A stretch of 64,000 nucleotides of DNA, from contig OY783199.1 in assembly GCA_963678675.1 (NCBI GenBank), positions 20,274,909 through 20,338,908 of the forward strand, written 5' to 3'. Below, in pieces: positions 10,469 to 21,709 of the stretch (position 1 is its first letter; each line of letters opens with the position of its first letter). The position numbers and the translations under genes are program-made. This stretch comes from Xiphydria camelus. Lineage: Eukaryota > Arthropoda > Insecta > Hymenoptera > Xiphydriidae. The notes under the pieces were generated by a model that made no database searches, was not told the origin of the DNA, and was given only the letters and a program-made list of their open reading frames with translations.

Positions 10469-10861
10469 CGGGGTGTTTTCAAACCTCTGACCCAGAGGAA
10501 AACCCTATGTTCATAAAAAAAATCACGGATGTAATGCAATTGATTTTATTGAAATCCGTTAAAAATTTACTAAGAAATTAATTATTGAAAAGTAATTAAT
10601 GCTTTGAATTTATTCGGCATTGATGACGTCATATCAAGGCTCATGAATATAATCGCAATTGCTATCGTTATTATAAACATTATCTTTATGAGCCTTGATA
10701 TGACGTCATCAATGCCGAATAAATAAAAAATATGGATTACTTTTTAATAATTAATTTCTCCGTAAATTCTTAACGAATTTCAATAAAATCAAATGCATTG
10801 TGTCCGTAATTTTTTAATGAACATAAGGGTTTCCTCTGGGTCAGAGTTTGAGAACACTCGG
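10469..10861. mobile_element. Foldback MITE, ~170-bp arms, TA-CGGGGTGT ends
   Basis: Starts CGGGGTGTTTTCAAACCTCT and ends with its complement; TA on both sides. The arms are complementary almost throughout, leaving a loop of about 50 bp near 10650-10690. Each arm carries TGACGTCA, the CREB/ATF consensus (10624, 10701). The terminal sequence resembles the TA-CAGGGTGT elements at 34870 and 39364, a mariner/IS630-type signature. Length 393 bp. Confidence 0.9.
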
Positions 10862-10869
10862 TATAATCA

Positions 10870-11083
10870 CACGGAAAAAATGGAATAGTAACGATTACCA
10901 GCCGGAATAGTAAATAGGTGACAGCTTCGACAAAATATCGTGTCTAATAATCCGCAGCACACTAATGATCACCATTCTAATAACGAAGATTACCATTCCG
11001 CAGATCATTCAACACGATATTGTCGAAGCTGTCGCCTACTCACCATTCTGGCTGGTAATCCTTACCATTAAATTTTCTCCGTG
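10870..11083. mobile_element. MITE with CACGGAAAAAA / TTTTCTCCGTG ends
   Basis: Arms GATTACCAGCCGGAATAGT and the complement near 11040-11065 match, as do GACAGCTTCGACAAAATATC and GATATTGTCGAAGCTGTC. 214 bp. It follows the preceding foldback MITE with only a few bases between. Confidence 0.85.
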
Positions 11084-12380
11084 CATGTGTGCAGATACTA
11101 CAGTTAAATATTTTCATCGTGCACGCGTGCACACTTCGCAACCGGACCCCTCGAAACGATTCTGTTTGCATCTCGCTTTCTTACGAACGAGAGTTTACCG
11201 CTTCTCTCAATAATCAAGCACTCGCGGGTGCGAGAAGAGTTTGACACTCGAGCCGCTCCTATCCGTACTGTACGATGCGACGTTCCAGCGCGGCGGTGGA
11301 TGGATGGGTGATATAATATAACGGTCGAACGCCGGCGGAGTGAGAGTACTTCCGCGCGCGTAAATATATATACCGGAGTGTACATCTCAGGGAAGCGCTA
11401 TACGTACGCGCTCAGGTATTGGCGCGGACAACCACGATGCAATAACAACCGCGCGAGATTCTAGTCCTTTTATTGCCGAGGATTATCGCGGTCATTGTCT
11501 TCGCCTCGCGGTCGAGGGACATCGTAATTCTCACCGCGCCGCTCGCGCGGGGTCTTTGAGCTCGCCGAAAGCGCGGTCCTCTCCCTCCCCAGGTAGCGCG
11601 CCGTTTCCTCCTCCGAAGTAGAGGGCCTCGCGCGCGGCGCTCCTCTCCCATCCCGCAGGAGAGCAGGTACGGGCGCGTTGCGTACGTGCGAGCCGCTACG
11701 GCGACACGGGCACGATCCAATGTTTGCCCCGTAGCTCGACAAACAGCGGCGCTTTCTGAATTTTCGTCGGGGCCTCGATTATACGCGCGGGCACTCGAGT
11801 GGGGTCTCCCGCCGCGGTGCCGCGTTCTACGCGGCCCTCCAACGAAAACGCGCGGAAAAAAGAAGTCGTGGTTACTCGCGCTCTCTCTTGAGTGGCGGGC
11901 GTTTTGACTTTAAAAGCCAGCGAAAGGGAAAAAATTCCGGTCACTCCCCCCCTGCCACCTTTCGAGAGGAGGGCGGGTGGATCGTGTTACCGGAGTCTTC
12001 CCGCACCTGCACCCCTTCTACTCCGGTGTTTGCCCCGTCCCACTCGTGCCCGCGGGATCTAGTCCCGCGAAAAAGGGCGAAGTTGGAGCCGATTAGGGTT
12101 GTACGGTGGTCGCCGGTAAAAAAGGTTGAGATGTAACGTAATGAGATGCAAGCGTCGAACGAAAGACGGATGAGCGTTGCGATGGTAGCGAAGAAGAGGA
12201 AGAGGAAGAAGATGCGTTTATTGAGAAGGCTCTAGGACAGGTGTCTCCTGAGAGCTCAAAGGGAAAGAGGAAATAACGAAAAGTAACGATAATATGGCGA
12301 ATAATACTTATCAAACAAACGGTGCCTGACATTTCACGTTATCATTTTTGAATAAGTATTTATCCAAATGCAGTAATAAA
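11084..12380. other. CpG-rich interval, possible regulatory or 5' region
   Basis: The most CpG-dense part of the first 15 kb (about 11210-12130), with many CGCG tetramers and GC-rich tracts open on both strands (up to 102 aa). The mirrored frames signal composition and not coding. GA-rich AAGAAGAGGAAGAGGAAG lies at 12190-12215. It could be a promoter or first exon of a gene outside the window; I see no decisive element. Confidence 0.3.
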
Positions 12381-12386
12381 GATATC

Positions 12387-12637
12387 AATTGAGGGCCTTT
12401 TGGAATAAAAGGGGTACAAGTGACTCTATTCTTATATATGGACTTAAATGCAGATTTAGGTTATTTGGATTTAAAATATTCAGGATCTATGCATATGTGA
12501 TCTCATGTGATAGATGGAGCTCAAAGCAGGAAACCTTTTTATACTAAATAAATTGGCACATGAGGTACCTAAATCTGCACTTAAGTCCATATATAAGAAA
12601 AGTCACTTGTACTCCTTTTATTCCAAGGCCCTCAATT
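12387..12637. mobile_element. MITE, ATTGAGGGCCTT ends
   Basis: AATTGAGGGCCTTTTGGAAT pairs with ATTCCAAGGCCCTCAATT; TCTTATATATGGACTTAAAT pairs with the right arm near 12580-12598. Arms about 75 bp, loop about 100 bp. Other copies not seen here. Confidence 0.85.
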
Positions 12638-12930
12638 AATAGTAACAGTACCTACCTACTTCAGAAAATGTTTTGGAAAAGTACTGCAAATTTTACTTTG
12701 CAGCGCGAGAAATTTCAATCGCGTATCACCGCCGGTTCCAAAACGATAGCGGCTTGAAGTTAGACGCAGTGGAGCATGTATTATTGTTAACAAGAAACAA
12801 TAATGCTTTCATTGTGCAGAGATTCTTTGACTTTTAGATAATTGCTATATCTCTTTCAAGACGTGTCCCTTTCATCCCACCTCTCCCCTATGATTTCTTG
12901 CCCTTCGATTCATTTTTACATCTTATTCGA

Positions 12931-13030
12931 GATGTTAATTAAATATTTAGTGCAATAGTCGTAATTAAGTATTTTATTAGTTCAAATAATATTCGTTTGC
13001 TCCGATAAAATAATTTCTTGGCTTGAAATG
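12931..13030. mobile_element. MITE, family B, single arm (partial)
   Basis: AAATATTTAGTGCAATAGTC, AGTATTTTATTAGTTCAAAT and CCGATAAAATAATTTCTTGG follow the family B arm order. The complete copy begins 28 bp further on, so two B copies lie next to each other. Confidence 0.65.
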
Positions 13031-13057
13031 TTATCGGTTCTGGAGCGTCTGGTTTCA

Positions 13058-13333
13058 CACGTTGAGAAAATAATTTGTTGAAATCAACTAAACATTTAGT
13101 TCAATAGTTGCAACTAAGCAGATATTTTATTAGTTCAAATAACATTCGTTTACTCCAGTTAAATACTTCCTTGGCGCTTAACGATATACATTTATTAAGA
13201 AAGTATACCACCTAAGAGAGCCAAGAAAGTTTTTTGTTGGGGCAAATGAATGTTATTTGAGTTATAAACACATATTTAATTGCGTCTATTCAACTAAACG
13301 TATAGTTGATTTTATCGAATTTTGTTCTCAGCG
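13058..13333. mobile_element. MITE, family B copy (complete)
   Basis: Left CACGTTGAGAAAATAATTTG, right TTTTGTTCTCAGCG then TA. Arms: AAATCAACTAAACATTTAG pairs with CTAAACGTATAGTTGATTTT, and TTCAAATAACATTCGTTT with AAATGAATGTTATTTGAG. 276 bp, non-coding. It serves as reference for rejoining the split copy at 58229-59215. Confidence 0.85.
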
Positions 13334-13412
13334 TACGATATGTACGAAAGAGAAAAACTAGCGAGTAATGAAGATTCACGTTTTCCGCCTAGCGAAGCAT
13401 CGAGGATGCGTG

Positions 13413-13672
13413 CACTGAGAAAAATAACTTGGTCAAATTAACCAAAATTCTGGAGACGATGATCAAACCGTTTCGTCAAACATGGATCCTCCATCTGTTT
13501 GGTTAAACTGACCACTTTTTGGTTAGAACAGCTAAACATTTGGTTGGAATAACTAAACATTTGATTATAATAACTGGATATTTGGTTCAACTGACGAGTA
13601 TTTTGGTTAGGATAACTAAACGCGTCAAACTAGATGCGTTTTGTCATTTTAACCCAATTATTTTTCTCAGTG
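13413..13672. mobile_element. MITE, family D copy 2 (complete)
   Basis: Best-preserved D copy: CACTGAGAAAAATAACTTGG to CAATTATTTTTCTCAGTG, 260 bp. Interior has a GGTTAGAATAACTAAAC-type motif repeated four times (13520-13625) and CATGGATCCTCCATCTG near 13482. Confidence 0.9.
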
Positions 13673-13679
13673 CGGATAT

Positions 13680-14561
13680 GACGAGGGCGCGTCAGTAACT
13701 ACGACGGAATCGTTACACTTTCGCCCCGACGCGCGCTCACGGCACCTCTATTAAGCCTCGACCACTCTCGGGCCGATCGAGAAGATCGATGGAGCGATCG
13801 CTCAAAGTTCGAGCGGAGTTCTTCCTTCGTTCGACGCAATTTCCGCGCCAATATTAGCTCGTCCGTGTTCCGTCGTTGTTTTGCGTCCGAGAGTGTACGA
13901 GCCTCGGAGCCGTCGCGAGTTCCTACGTGAGAGAGTACCTATATATACGTATACATATACGCACGTATACGTCGGTGTTATGTGTTCTTCGCAAACAGAC
14001 CAATCAATACCAATCTCTTAACTCCGTTGGCGCACACGTGTATGCGAACGCGCGCGAGCGCGTACGCATTTGCGTGAAATTGGCTGCTACATACTAACAT
14101 ATGTATGTATATATGCGCGCTTTCGACGAGAAGCGCAGATGTATATGTATGTGTGCGAGGTTGACGAGAAGGAGGAAACGTATATCCGTTGTATAAGTAT
14201 TACGGAGTAAAAGTCAGGGGAGGTGTCGTACTTGCATCGACTCCGTCTAGCTCACATTGACAATTGCAGTGATCGAGAGTCAACTCAAATGGGATATTCA
14301 TTCTGCATCGAGCACAGCTCTACGAAAAATATGTGGATATGAAATCTCGCGGAAATATGATAAAGATTTCGGTCGGTATATATAGTGATAATTCATCGTT
14401 ACGTATCAGATTCTGATGTAATATCATTTATACTCGGCAATATTTCAATTGGCAGCTCGCGGCGGTAGATTTTTTATATGCGGGTAAAAAAGTATATAAT
14501 ATCGCATAAATTTCTTCTTGAGTTTCGTGTTGCGTTCAACCGCTTCAGTTGCCCTCAAGCA
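13680..14561. other. CpG-rich then AT-rich interval, no gene recognised
   Basis: 13690-14110 is CpG-rich with Y-rich TCCTTCGTTCGAC tracts and alternating CGTATAC repeats (13930-13970), as often seen in insect 5' untranslated regions. No exon can be supported. The rest is AT-rich. Confidence 0.3.
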
Positions 14562-14761
14562 CACAGAGAGAACTGTTTATTTATAGTTAATAAAGAGATA
14601 TTTCGTTGAGATAAACAGGTCTTCGTTAACTATTATTGGTAATTGTTTAGAATAAAATATTCTAATAATTAATACATATTTTCTTGTCCTAATGAAATAT
14701 TTGTTTTATTTTATTTCATTATATTTATTTTTTAAAAATATTTGTTCCCTCAGAGAGTGCA
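14562..14761. mobile_element. MITE, family C copy 1 (diverged)
   Basis: CACAGAGAGAACTGTTTATT at the left and TTGTTCCCTCAGAGAGTGC at the right. Inner blocks TAGTTAATAAAGAGATATTTCG and TTCTTGTCCTAATGAAATAT follow the family order. Confidence 0.75.
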
Positions 14762-15918
14762 GTCATTATATTACACAAAGAGTGCAAGGTAAGTTTCAGT
14801 TTCACAATCGACACGGGAAAAAATACAAAATCACATGATTCATATACGTATGTGACAAATTTTGATTTCTCGCAGCATTAACAAGTATTATATTATGTAA
14901 TGCACTGTTTCGTGCTGTATGGAGACGTAATAAGTATGGAAGAGTTTGTTTCTTACTTTTTCGTGATAATATTACCATCGTTTGAACTCTATTGAATAAT
15001 TACCTACTAGGATAATAGTCGAACAAAAAACGCTCCAATTTCTGTTTAATTTCGAATGCGATTATCTCAGTATGCAGCGAAAATATGTGAAAAATGAAAA
15101 ATACCTTTTTTTATGGTAAAGACATAAGCAAATATTTTCTACTTAAACTTCTTTTCGATATCTCTAATCCTTTTCGAGATAATCGACTTTAAACTTTAAT
15201 TGGGGAGTTTATTGGAAAGTAATGGCAATGAGGGGTCAGCTTCATGTATCAACTCACCCCGGTCTCCCCTACTTTTGGCAAAACGATTGCACAGTAATAG
15301 TGTGCGGTTTTAAAAATAATTTGTTCAGTGTACCTTTTTCTACATACGTGATGATGCATACGAGCGGGACATTCGAGAGTGAACTAAACGGGACATTAAC
15401 AGTTTCTCCTCCAGCAACTTCTCGATTTCGGGAAATTGCCACGAGAAATCGTGAAACGGCGCAGCTTCGACCGTCCAACCTCGGAGCGGTTCAATTTTTC
15501 TAGAAAAATGGCGGATCCCAAGGACGAACGGAGAACGGCACGATTGCGAGGCGAGCCACCCACGGAGCCGGCCTCCGACAAAGGCCTCGCCACTTGTCCG
15601 ATCTCTCGGATCTACGCAAATAGACACCCCCGCGCGACGGACCGGCCGGCTTTTAACGTTCTCCTTCTCTTCCACCACCACCTCCGCCGCCGTCTTCTTC
15701 CACCACACGGTCGATACACCTGCACCCTCGACTCCGCAGCGGAACGAGGGTGCATCGCGCGCTGAGCGTTTTAGACCGGAAAACCCGGAGGCCTCCTCGC
15801 GCAGAGGGAGGGGGGAGAGAGGTATACGAAATCTGGCGATATATACCTAACGTTTTGCGATAAGACGGTAAGAAAGTTTGAAAGGGAAATAAGAAGTGCC
15901 GAGAAAAAGTCGATACAC
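14762..15918. other. AT-rich then CpG-rich interval, no gene recognised
   Basis: 15098-15216 carries the TCGATATCTCTAATCC / TCGAGATAATCGAC block shared in reverse with 7740-7936. 15380-15790 is CpG-rich; long frames on opposite strands (109 and 122 aa) mirror each other and lack a domain. Confidence 0.3.
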
Positions 15919-16438
15919 GCATTGAGAGAAATAATTTGGTTAAAATGATAAAACGCATCTAATTAAACGAGTTTAATTATTCTATCAAAAATACGAGTAA
16001 GTTGAACCAATTATTTAGTTATTCTGATTTTATATTTAGTTATTCTAACTACATGTCTAGTTATTCTAACCGTATCGAGGAGCTAGTTTATTAATAGTTA
16101 ATAAATGTAATGTCAAATACGGCGAAATAAATATTTCGTTTGGACAAAAAGATACATGTTAATTATAAAACTGTTTATTTCATTCAAACGGTTGCCTCAA
16201 GGGATTTAATTGTGCCAAATAAATATTGTAATGCAGTTAACGAATATTTATTTGGGCCGATAAAATGTTTTTTTTTCGCCATATTTAAACAAACATTTAT
16301 TAACTACAAATAAACTGTTTCCTCGGTGCAGAAAATGGTCAGTTTAACAAAATAGATGGAGGATACATATTTGACCAAACGGTTTGTTTATAATCTCCAG
16401 AATTTTGGTTAAATTGTCCAGGTTATTTTTCTGAATGC
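15919..16438. mobile_element. MITE, family D copy 3 (inverted), split by a family C insertion
   Basis: Left piece 15919-16074 (GCATTGAGAGAAATAATTTG, GATAAAACGCATCTAATTAA, TTAGTTATTCTAAC) and right piece 16331-16438 (GGTCAGTTTAACAAAATAG, ATGGAGGATACATATTTGAC, CCAGGTTATTTTTCTGAATG) together give one D copy in reverse orientation. The interruption is the C element at 16075-16328. Confidence 0.85.
16075..16328. mobile_element. MITE, family C copy 2, nested in family D
   Basis: TCGAGGAGCTAGTTTATTAA to AATAAACTGTTTCCTCGGTG, about 254 bp. TA precedes it; CA follows, probably a mutated TA. Well-conserved consensus blocks: ACGGCGAAATAAATATTTCG, TTTAATTGTGCCAAATAAAT and AACAAACATTTATTAACTAC. Confidence 0.9.
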
Positions 16439-16444
16439 TCATAT

Positions 16445-16465
16445 AGGTAGGTAGGTAGGTAGGTA
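16445..16465. repeat. (TAGG)n / GGTAGGTA microsatellite
   Basis: ATAGGTAGGTAGGTAGGTAG then GTACTC: five TAGG units between two MITEs. Short TACCTA/TAGGTA clusters are frequent all over the window. Confidence 0.9.
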
Positions 16466-16469
16466 CTCA

Positions 16470-16675
16470 CAAAACAATTTATTTGTAGTTAATAAGTATT
16501 TGTTTCAATACGGCGAAATGAACATTTTATTGGACCAAATAAATATTCATCAATTATTACAATACTTATTTGGCAACTGTTTAAATGAAATAAACATTTT
16601 ATCCTAATGAAATATTTATTTTGCCATATTTTAAACTATATTTATTAACTATTAATGAACGCTTTCTTTGTTGCG
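16470..16675. mobile_element. MITE, family C copy 3
   Basis: AACAATTTATTTGTAGTTAA, CAATACGGCGAAATGAAC, AAATGAAATAAACATTTTAT and TTTGCCATATTTTAAACTAT follow family order. It lies 32 bp beyond the nested D/C pair. Confidence 0.8.
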
Positions 16676-17178
16676 TGTCGATATTGAGTGGTAATAATTA
16701 CTGGCCTAACGCAAAATTCTGTATATAATTCTTTCGAGCAGCCTGAATATTCGGAATGTATTTTCTTAACGATGTTACTAATTTTAAGTCGGTTCCCAAG
16801 AGAGTACCTATTATCATAGTTTCTCGAACCACGATTTCTGCAGAAATACATATATTCAACACCCCATATCGAGAAATCATTTAACATTTCCTAGAGACTT
16901 CTTAACGATGAAACTACTGAAATATTCATTCAAGCGAATGGAAGAAGAAAAAAATTGAAGTAAACAAATTTTATATGTAGCTTCTATACATGTTCCCAGC
17001 GGTAGAAGAAGTTCACATCACAGTGTACTATACTTCTCGGTGATATTTACCAAGCCGAACAGTAAAATGTGTTCAATAACGGTAAAGTGCACTAGATAAC
17101 AGTACAATTTACCGTTCGATCGGTACATTCCACCAAACAACATTACGCGAGCCTTCCCTGTTAAAAATATCTGATAGA
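16676..17178. other. No recognisable feature
   Basis: Mildly AT-rich. Overlapping minus-strand frames (80 and 60 aa) lack a domain. GGTAAAGTGCACTAG and similar short repeats of TTTACCGTTCG near 17050-17130 may be remnants of a hairpin. Confidence 0.35.
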
Positions 17179-17281
17179 AAATTGTAGAAAAGAGTAGATT
17201 GTAGATTGTTTATCTATATTTTGTGAACTAGACTATAGTCAGAGTGTTGAATAAATACAATACAATACAAATTGTAGAAAA
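17179..17281 (+). mobile_element. 5'-truncated retroposon (non-LTR type) with 13-bp target duplications
   Basis: AAATTGTAGAAAA occurs at 17179-17191 and again at 17269-17281, flanking a 77-bp segment. The segment ends with AATAAA followed by TACAATACAATAC, a polyadenylation signal plus short-repeat tail. Direct flanking repeats of this length and a 3' tail are hallmarks of target-primed reverse transcription. Only 3' UTR-like DNA is left, so the LINE or SINE family cannot be named. Confidence 0.75.
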
Positions 17282-17453
17282 AAGTTAAAAATACCACACA
17301 GTTATAGAAGTTCTATAATTTCTTATAATCTTCACATTGGATACTATAAAAAACAGAAAGATCTGTATACATTTCTATAGTATTTAATATGAAAATGATG
17401 AGAAACGATCGGTTTTACTCTTTATGATATTTTTGAATCATTTTAGTTAGGTA

Positions 17454-17975
17454 CGAGGGGGGGTCAATAAGTCCTTAGAAAATATAAGAGGTGGCGCTCG
17501 TAGCATCGCTAATGGTTTGTTTTTAGTAAGTGTCATTCCTCACTAGATAGCTGTCAAAGTTTCAGCCATATTCATAGAGTGATCTAGTTTTTATTGTCAG
17601 TTGAAGAAAACAAGTCTCGTTTATCGAAAGAAATGGAGAAAAGTGAATTGAGGCTAAAATTGAGGAATTGAAGTTTGAATTAATAGACCATCCACCGTAT
17701 TCACCAGATTTGGCTCCGAGTGACTTCTTCTTATTTCCAAATTTAAAAAAATGGCTCGGCGGACAACGCTTCACGTCAAACGAGGTCATCGCACAAACAA
17801 ACGCGTATTTTGAGGAACTTCCACAATCATACTTTGCTGAAGGCTTAAAAAAATTAGAGGGACGTCTGGTAAAGTGTATCGAACTAGAAGGAGATTATGG
17901 TGAAAAATAAAAAAAAATTTACCCCCAAAAAATTGTTTTTCTATCTTTTTCTAAGGACTTATTGACCCCCCCTCG
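17454..17975 (+). mobile_element. Internally deleted mariner transposon
   Basis: Perfect inverted termini of about 28 bp, CGAGGGGGGGTCAATAAG... and complement, with TA on both sides (17452-17453, 17976-17977). Full mariners are near 1.3 kb; this one is 522 bp. It keeps the 5' leader with a possible start ATG at 17632 and the 3' part of the transposase, while the middle, including the first two catalytic aspartates, is missing. It cannot move by itself, but its intact ends could be used by a transposase made elsewhere. Confidence 0.95.
17632..17910 (+). pseudogene. Mariner transposase remnant (N-terminal codons joined out of frame to C-terminal third)
   Basis: The retained frame is open from about 17647 and ends at the TAA 17908-17910. 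It contains IEELKFELIDHPPYSPDLAP followed by SDFFLFPNLKKWLGG, the hallmark of mariner transposases around the third catalytic aspartate (D34D). The end, EGLKKLEGRLVKCIELEGDY, is also typical for the C-terminus. The ATG at 17632 gives MEKSEL-type codons but meets a stop in its own frame, so the deletion joined the two parts out of frame. Roughly two thirds of a normal ~345-residue protein is gone. No other frame of the window shows such a clear protein match. Confidence 0.9.
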
Positions 17976-17977
17976 TA

Positions 17978-19061
17978 TATTTTATCGTTTTCTATTGGAC
18001 ATTTTTAGCAGCTAGTCAGAAATTTACGTCCATTGATATCGACACGACGTTGTATTCACGTCAATTAACGATCCATTTCCAACTGGGCAAGGTTTCCTCT
18101 TGCCGGGACCGCAATTAGAACCATACATGTGCCAATTATTTTTCTACCCCGATTGAATTGCTATTCTCCGTAAGAAAATTTCCATTTCTCACGAGTTAAT
18201 TTTCATTAAATTCACGCGCGAGAAAATCGTTATATCGATCGCGTTAGCTACAGCGACGTCGCACGGCGCGTCACCGCCTTTCCCCTTTTCCGTCCGCGGT
18301 CGTCCCGTAGCGGGGCAGCATGCCGCTCGCGCTTGACTCCCGGGAGCCGAGAGAGAATTAAAGAGGAATCGCGTACCGCGGATTCTCCCTTCCGCGTCCT
18401 CGAAGAAAGGAGACACGCCTGCAAACATTTGTACATCTCCTCGATTGCCGGGTTTCTATTGCCCGGCTGTTAGCGAACGGCGGCGACGCTCGTCGCGGAC
18501 GAAACTTGATCGGCACGCGGGTTGCTCGTCGATTCGATTCGACGATTTCAGTGTTGGCACTACCGATTCCCCGGCATATTTAGAGAGGCCTTAGTTTTAT
18601 TTGTCGGCATTAAAAATCCACCCCGTCGCGCTCCCTCGCACCACGCCCTCGCGCTGGATCCGGCCATCATCCCCAGCCTCATTTTCCACCCATCGAAACA
18701 ATATTTCTATACTCCATCCGATTATGTACATTTTGCTGGAGTTTCCTGCCTAGATATATCTTCTTATACTTATATACCGTGTTTACTGCTTATAAGCGAG
18801 CGTTCCGCAGTGTGTTTACCCGAGAAAACACCGCGACTCACCCCCGACTCTTCTTCTGTCCCCGAATGAAGAGATTCGACGATGACGCGGAAGCGAGTTT
18901 GCTTGAAAAATTGTATCGAACATATATTCGATCTGTTTTCGAGGAATTCTGGTATTCGGCATAACGATGTTTTCAATTTTATATGGCGAGTCTATTACAT
19001 TTTTTTTTTTGGAATGGGGGTTGGTCCATGGTCCGTCCAATTTTTTAATGGAATCTGAATA
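17978..19061. other. Mixed interval with CpG-rich centre, no gene recognised
   Basis: 18200-18680 is CpG-rich. A 115-aa plus-strand frame (18522-18869) has no domain and overlaps minus-strand frames of like size. A T run lies at 19001-19010. Confidence 0.3.
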
Positions 19062-19269
19062 CAATTGGAAATTTTGTATTAGAATTGATCCATCCATTTT
19101 TGTATGTTAAAATCCACCGATTCTTCGTGTCAATTCAATATTTTTTTATGTTAAAATTAATACAAAGAATATCAAAATTGATATAAAGAATATCAAATTC
19201 ACACAAAGAATCGGTTGATTTCAATATACAAAAATGGGTAGACAGATTGCAAAATAAATTTTCCAATTG
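19062..19269. mobile_element. MITE, family K copy 3 (complete)
   Basis: CAATTGGAAATTTTGTATTA to AAATAAATTTTCCAATTG after TA (19060-19061). Arms TTTTTGTATGTTAAAATCCA and TTGATTTCAATATACAAAAA pair. The middle repeats ATACAAAGAATATCAAAATTG-like units. 208 bp. Confidence 0.8.
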
Positions 19270-21300
19270 TGTGTTTTCTAAATCAAAATTAAGGGAAAAC
19301 TAATGACGATTAGTGAATTAATCACTTATTGCCAGTCATAAGTACGAGTACTGGAAATTTCATTGACTTTGATCGATTTAAATTTAAGGGCTAACTTTTA
19401 CAAGCCCCAACGAATAATGTAGCTTCGATATGTTACGACGAGTTTCGATATTCAACAACAAATGATATGTATATATTTTCAAAACGAGTTTGAACGGTAA
19501 ATAAATAATTTTTTCGAGATGAGAATCGGCTTTCGGCCGTTGAGTCTTATAAAAGAACCCAGGAATGAACTTTCTTACGAGTTCATATTGATTTTTTCCA
19601 TCCTTTATATCCTAAATCCAAAGCGCGTGATGCATCTACTTATCTGTGGAAGTGACAGAAGGTACGCAGCGGAGGTGTTCATCACGCGCCACACGCCTCG
19701 ATCGACAACAGTCGTTAACCGATAATCGCGTCGATCGCACCCCAAGTGGATCCTCTCTCGGTGATAAAACGCTTAATCGCGACGAGTGTCAAGGCTAGAG
19801 ATGCGAGAGTGTCAAAATCACGGCGGTGGTCTTCAATTTTCTACACTAGAGAAATCATTGCGCCTCGTACCTATCCTATACCCATATATGTGTACATACG
19901 TATTAAGGTAGCCGCGCGCAAGAATTCTCGTCAGTCGTCAATATTCGATGGGCACTCGACGAGATTTTATCGCAAAGTAATGTAGGTCGGGCGCAAACAG
20001 AGATCGAGTTTATCGACTAATTATCGATGAAACTTTATATGTGTATCTGTGTACGATATCTTGACGATTTCACCGCGGCGCTTAGTGGTGTATCGCGCAT
20101 TGTATCGTCGTGCCAAGATGCCATCATTTTTATCTCTGCTACATACAAGGGGAGGTCGAGAACCTTTTATCCGTGGATCGACGATCGATTAGTAACGCGC
20201 TTCGAATTGCATTGTCGTCAATTGCGAGACGAGTAGTGTGAACGATATATCGAATCTTACATATTTTCACGCGCAGAGAAGATAATCTAGTACGGTTTAT
20301 TGTGATTCCCGTGCAGTTTAGGTAGCCGGGTTATTTTGATGATTAATATTATATCGTATATATGTATAATATATGTTCTTCAATGGACGTCTGATAATTG
20401 CGAAAAATATAATCATATAGTGAATATATGTAAAAGAAATTTTAAAAAATGCAACGAGCAGTAATTAAGTATTTATATAGTTGAAAACTTTGTAGTACCT
20501 AAATGGAAAGACGAATTGGACAGTTTAGCAACGTATATTTAGCAGGTTAATAAATTTCAAGCTAGAGTTCGGCATAAATGCAGAATCTTTGAAACATTTT
20601 TCAATTCCCGTACAATTCGAAACCTACTCTATAATAAAAATTCAAAGAATCGCACCACTAGAGAATGGAGAGGCGAATTAAAAAGTCAAGCAACATTTCT
20701 TTATCACGCCAATAGCCTTCCATGCCGGAGCTCGACAAACTTTCCTTATTATCATAGCAGTGATCTTTAATGTCACGTAATAAGAATGAGTGAAGGGAAT
20801 TGAAGAAGTTTCGATTCAAGTTATTTTTACTAAATGGGTGAAGAGTCTCGAAAAATGCCAAAAAAAACGTTCCGTAATGTCCGTGCACCACCCGCGTCTT
20901 CCCAGACTGCCGGAGAAACGATAGTGAAACACCCTAGATCTTTTCTTCACACGCTCGATAGGTAAGAGACGCTCTATATTTGTCGATCTGGATAGCGCGA
21001 CGATATACCTATATACATCTACACAGGTATAGCTATCCCTGTCATCTCGACTCTTTCTCTCTCTCCCTCTCACTCTCGAGCCATTATTTAGCTGAACAAA
21101 TCTTTGCGTTTGATTCGGAAGTAGGGAGCACACGGACGGGTGTTTGAGTTGGTAATATTTGGAGTAACACTCAGCCGGGGTTTACTGGATTTTGTTGGCA
21201 ATATTGTTACTCTCTCCACCTTCCAGCCTGACCTGACTTAACCTATCCCCACTGCGCACTCGTGAGCGCGCGCGCGCGCACGAGAGCGTACTCCTCTTTT
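19270..21300. other. Unique-looking interval, no gene recognised
   Basis: AT-rich with CpG-rich islands at 19740-20230. Frames of 60-105 aa on both strands, none with a recognisable domain. C/T-rich DNA at 21045-21080 and (GC)n near 21270. Confidence 0.3.
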
Positions 21301-21310
21301 CCTCTCTAGT

Positions 21311-21333
21311 ATCTCTCTCTCTCTCTCTCTCTC
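21311..21333. repeat. (CT)n microsatellite
   Basis: About eleven TC units inside a pyrimidine-rich stretch beginning near 21290, next to a GCGCGCGC tract at 21267-21278. Confidence 0.95.
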
Positions 21334-21709
21334 AGTCAACCGCGTTTACGAGGTGCACGTACTAGGTACACACCTTGTGTACGAGTTACGTATGTGTGGG
21401 AGCGTGTGTGTAGATACATATGTATACCGCGGTATCTATCGGATGAACCTGCAGCAGGCCGCGGTATTTATAAGTTGCGTGTTTGCGGATAAATAATTTC
21501 TGAAATCCTCCGGTACTCTCGATAAGAATACGAGGCGAGAGGTGGAGAGCGGCATGGCTACGGGGGTGAGGAGAGGATCGAGAGATAGAGCTGTTTGGCC
21601 GAACAAACAAACTCTTTTCTTCTTTAGCTCGTTGTGCTTATAGCTTTTCCTTCTTTATCTTCTCTCCTGCTTCTTTTTCTTTTGATTTTATTACAATAAC
21701 CCCGCCGGT

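Noticed and set aside
15340..15765. Opposing 122- and 109-aa frames
   Set aside because: Mirrored frames on both strands in CpG-rich DNA, a composition effect; no domain.
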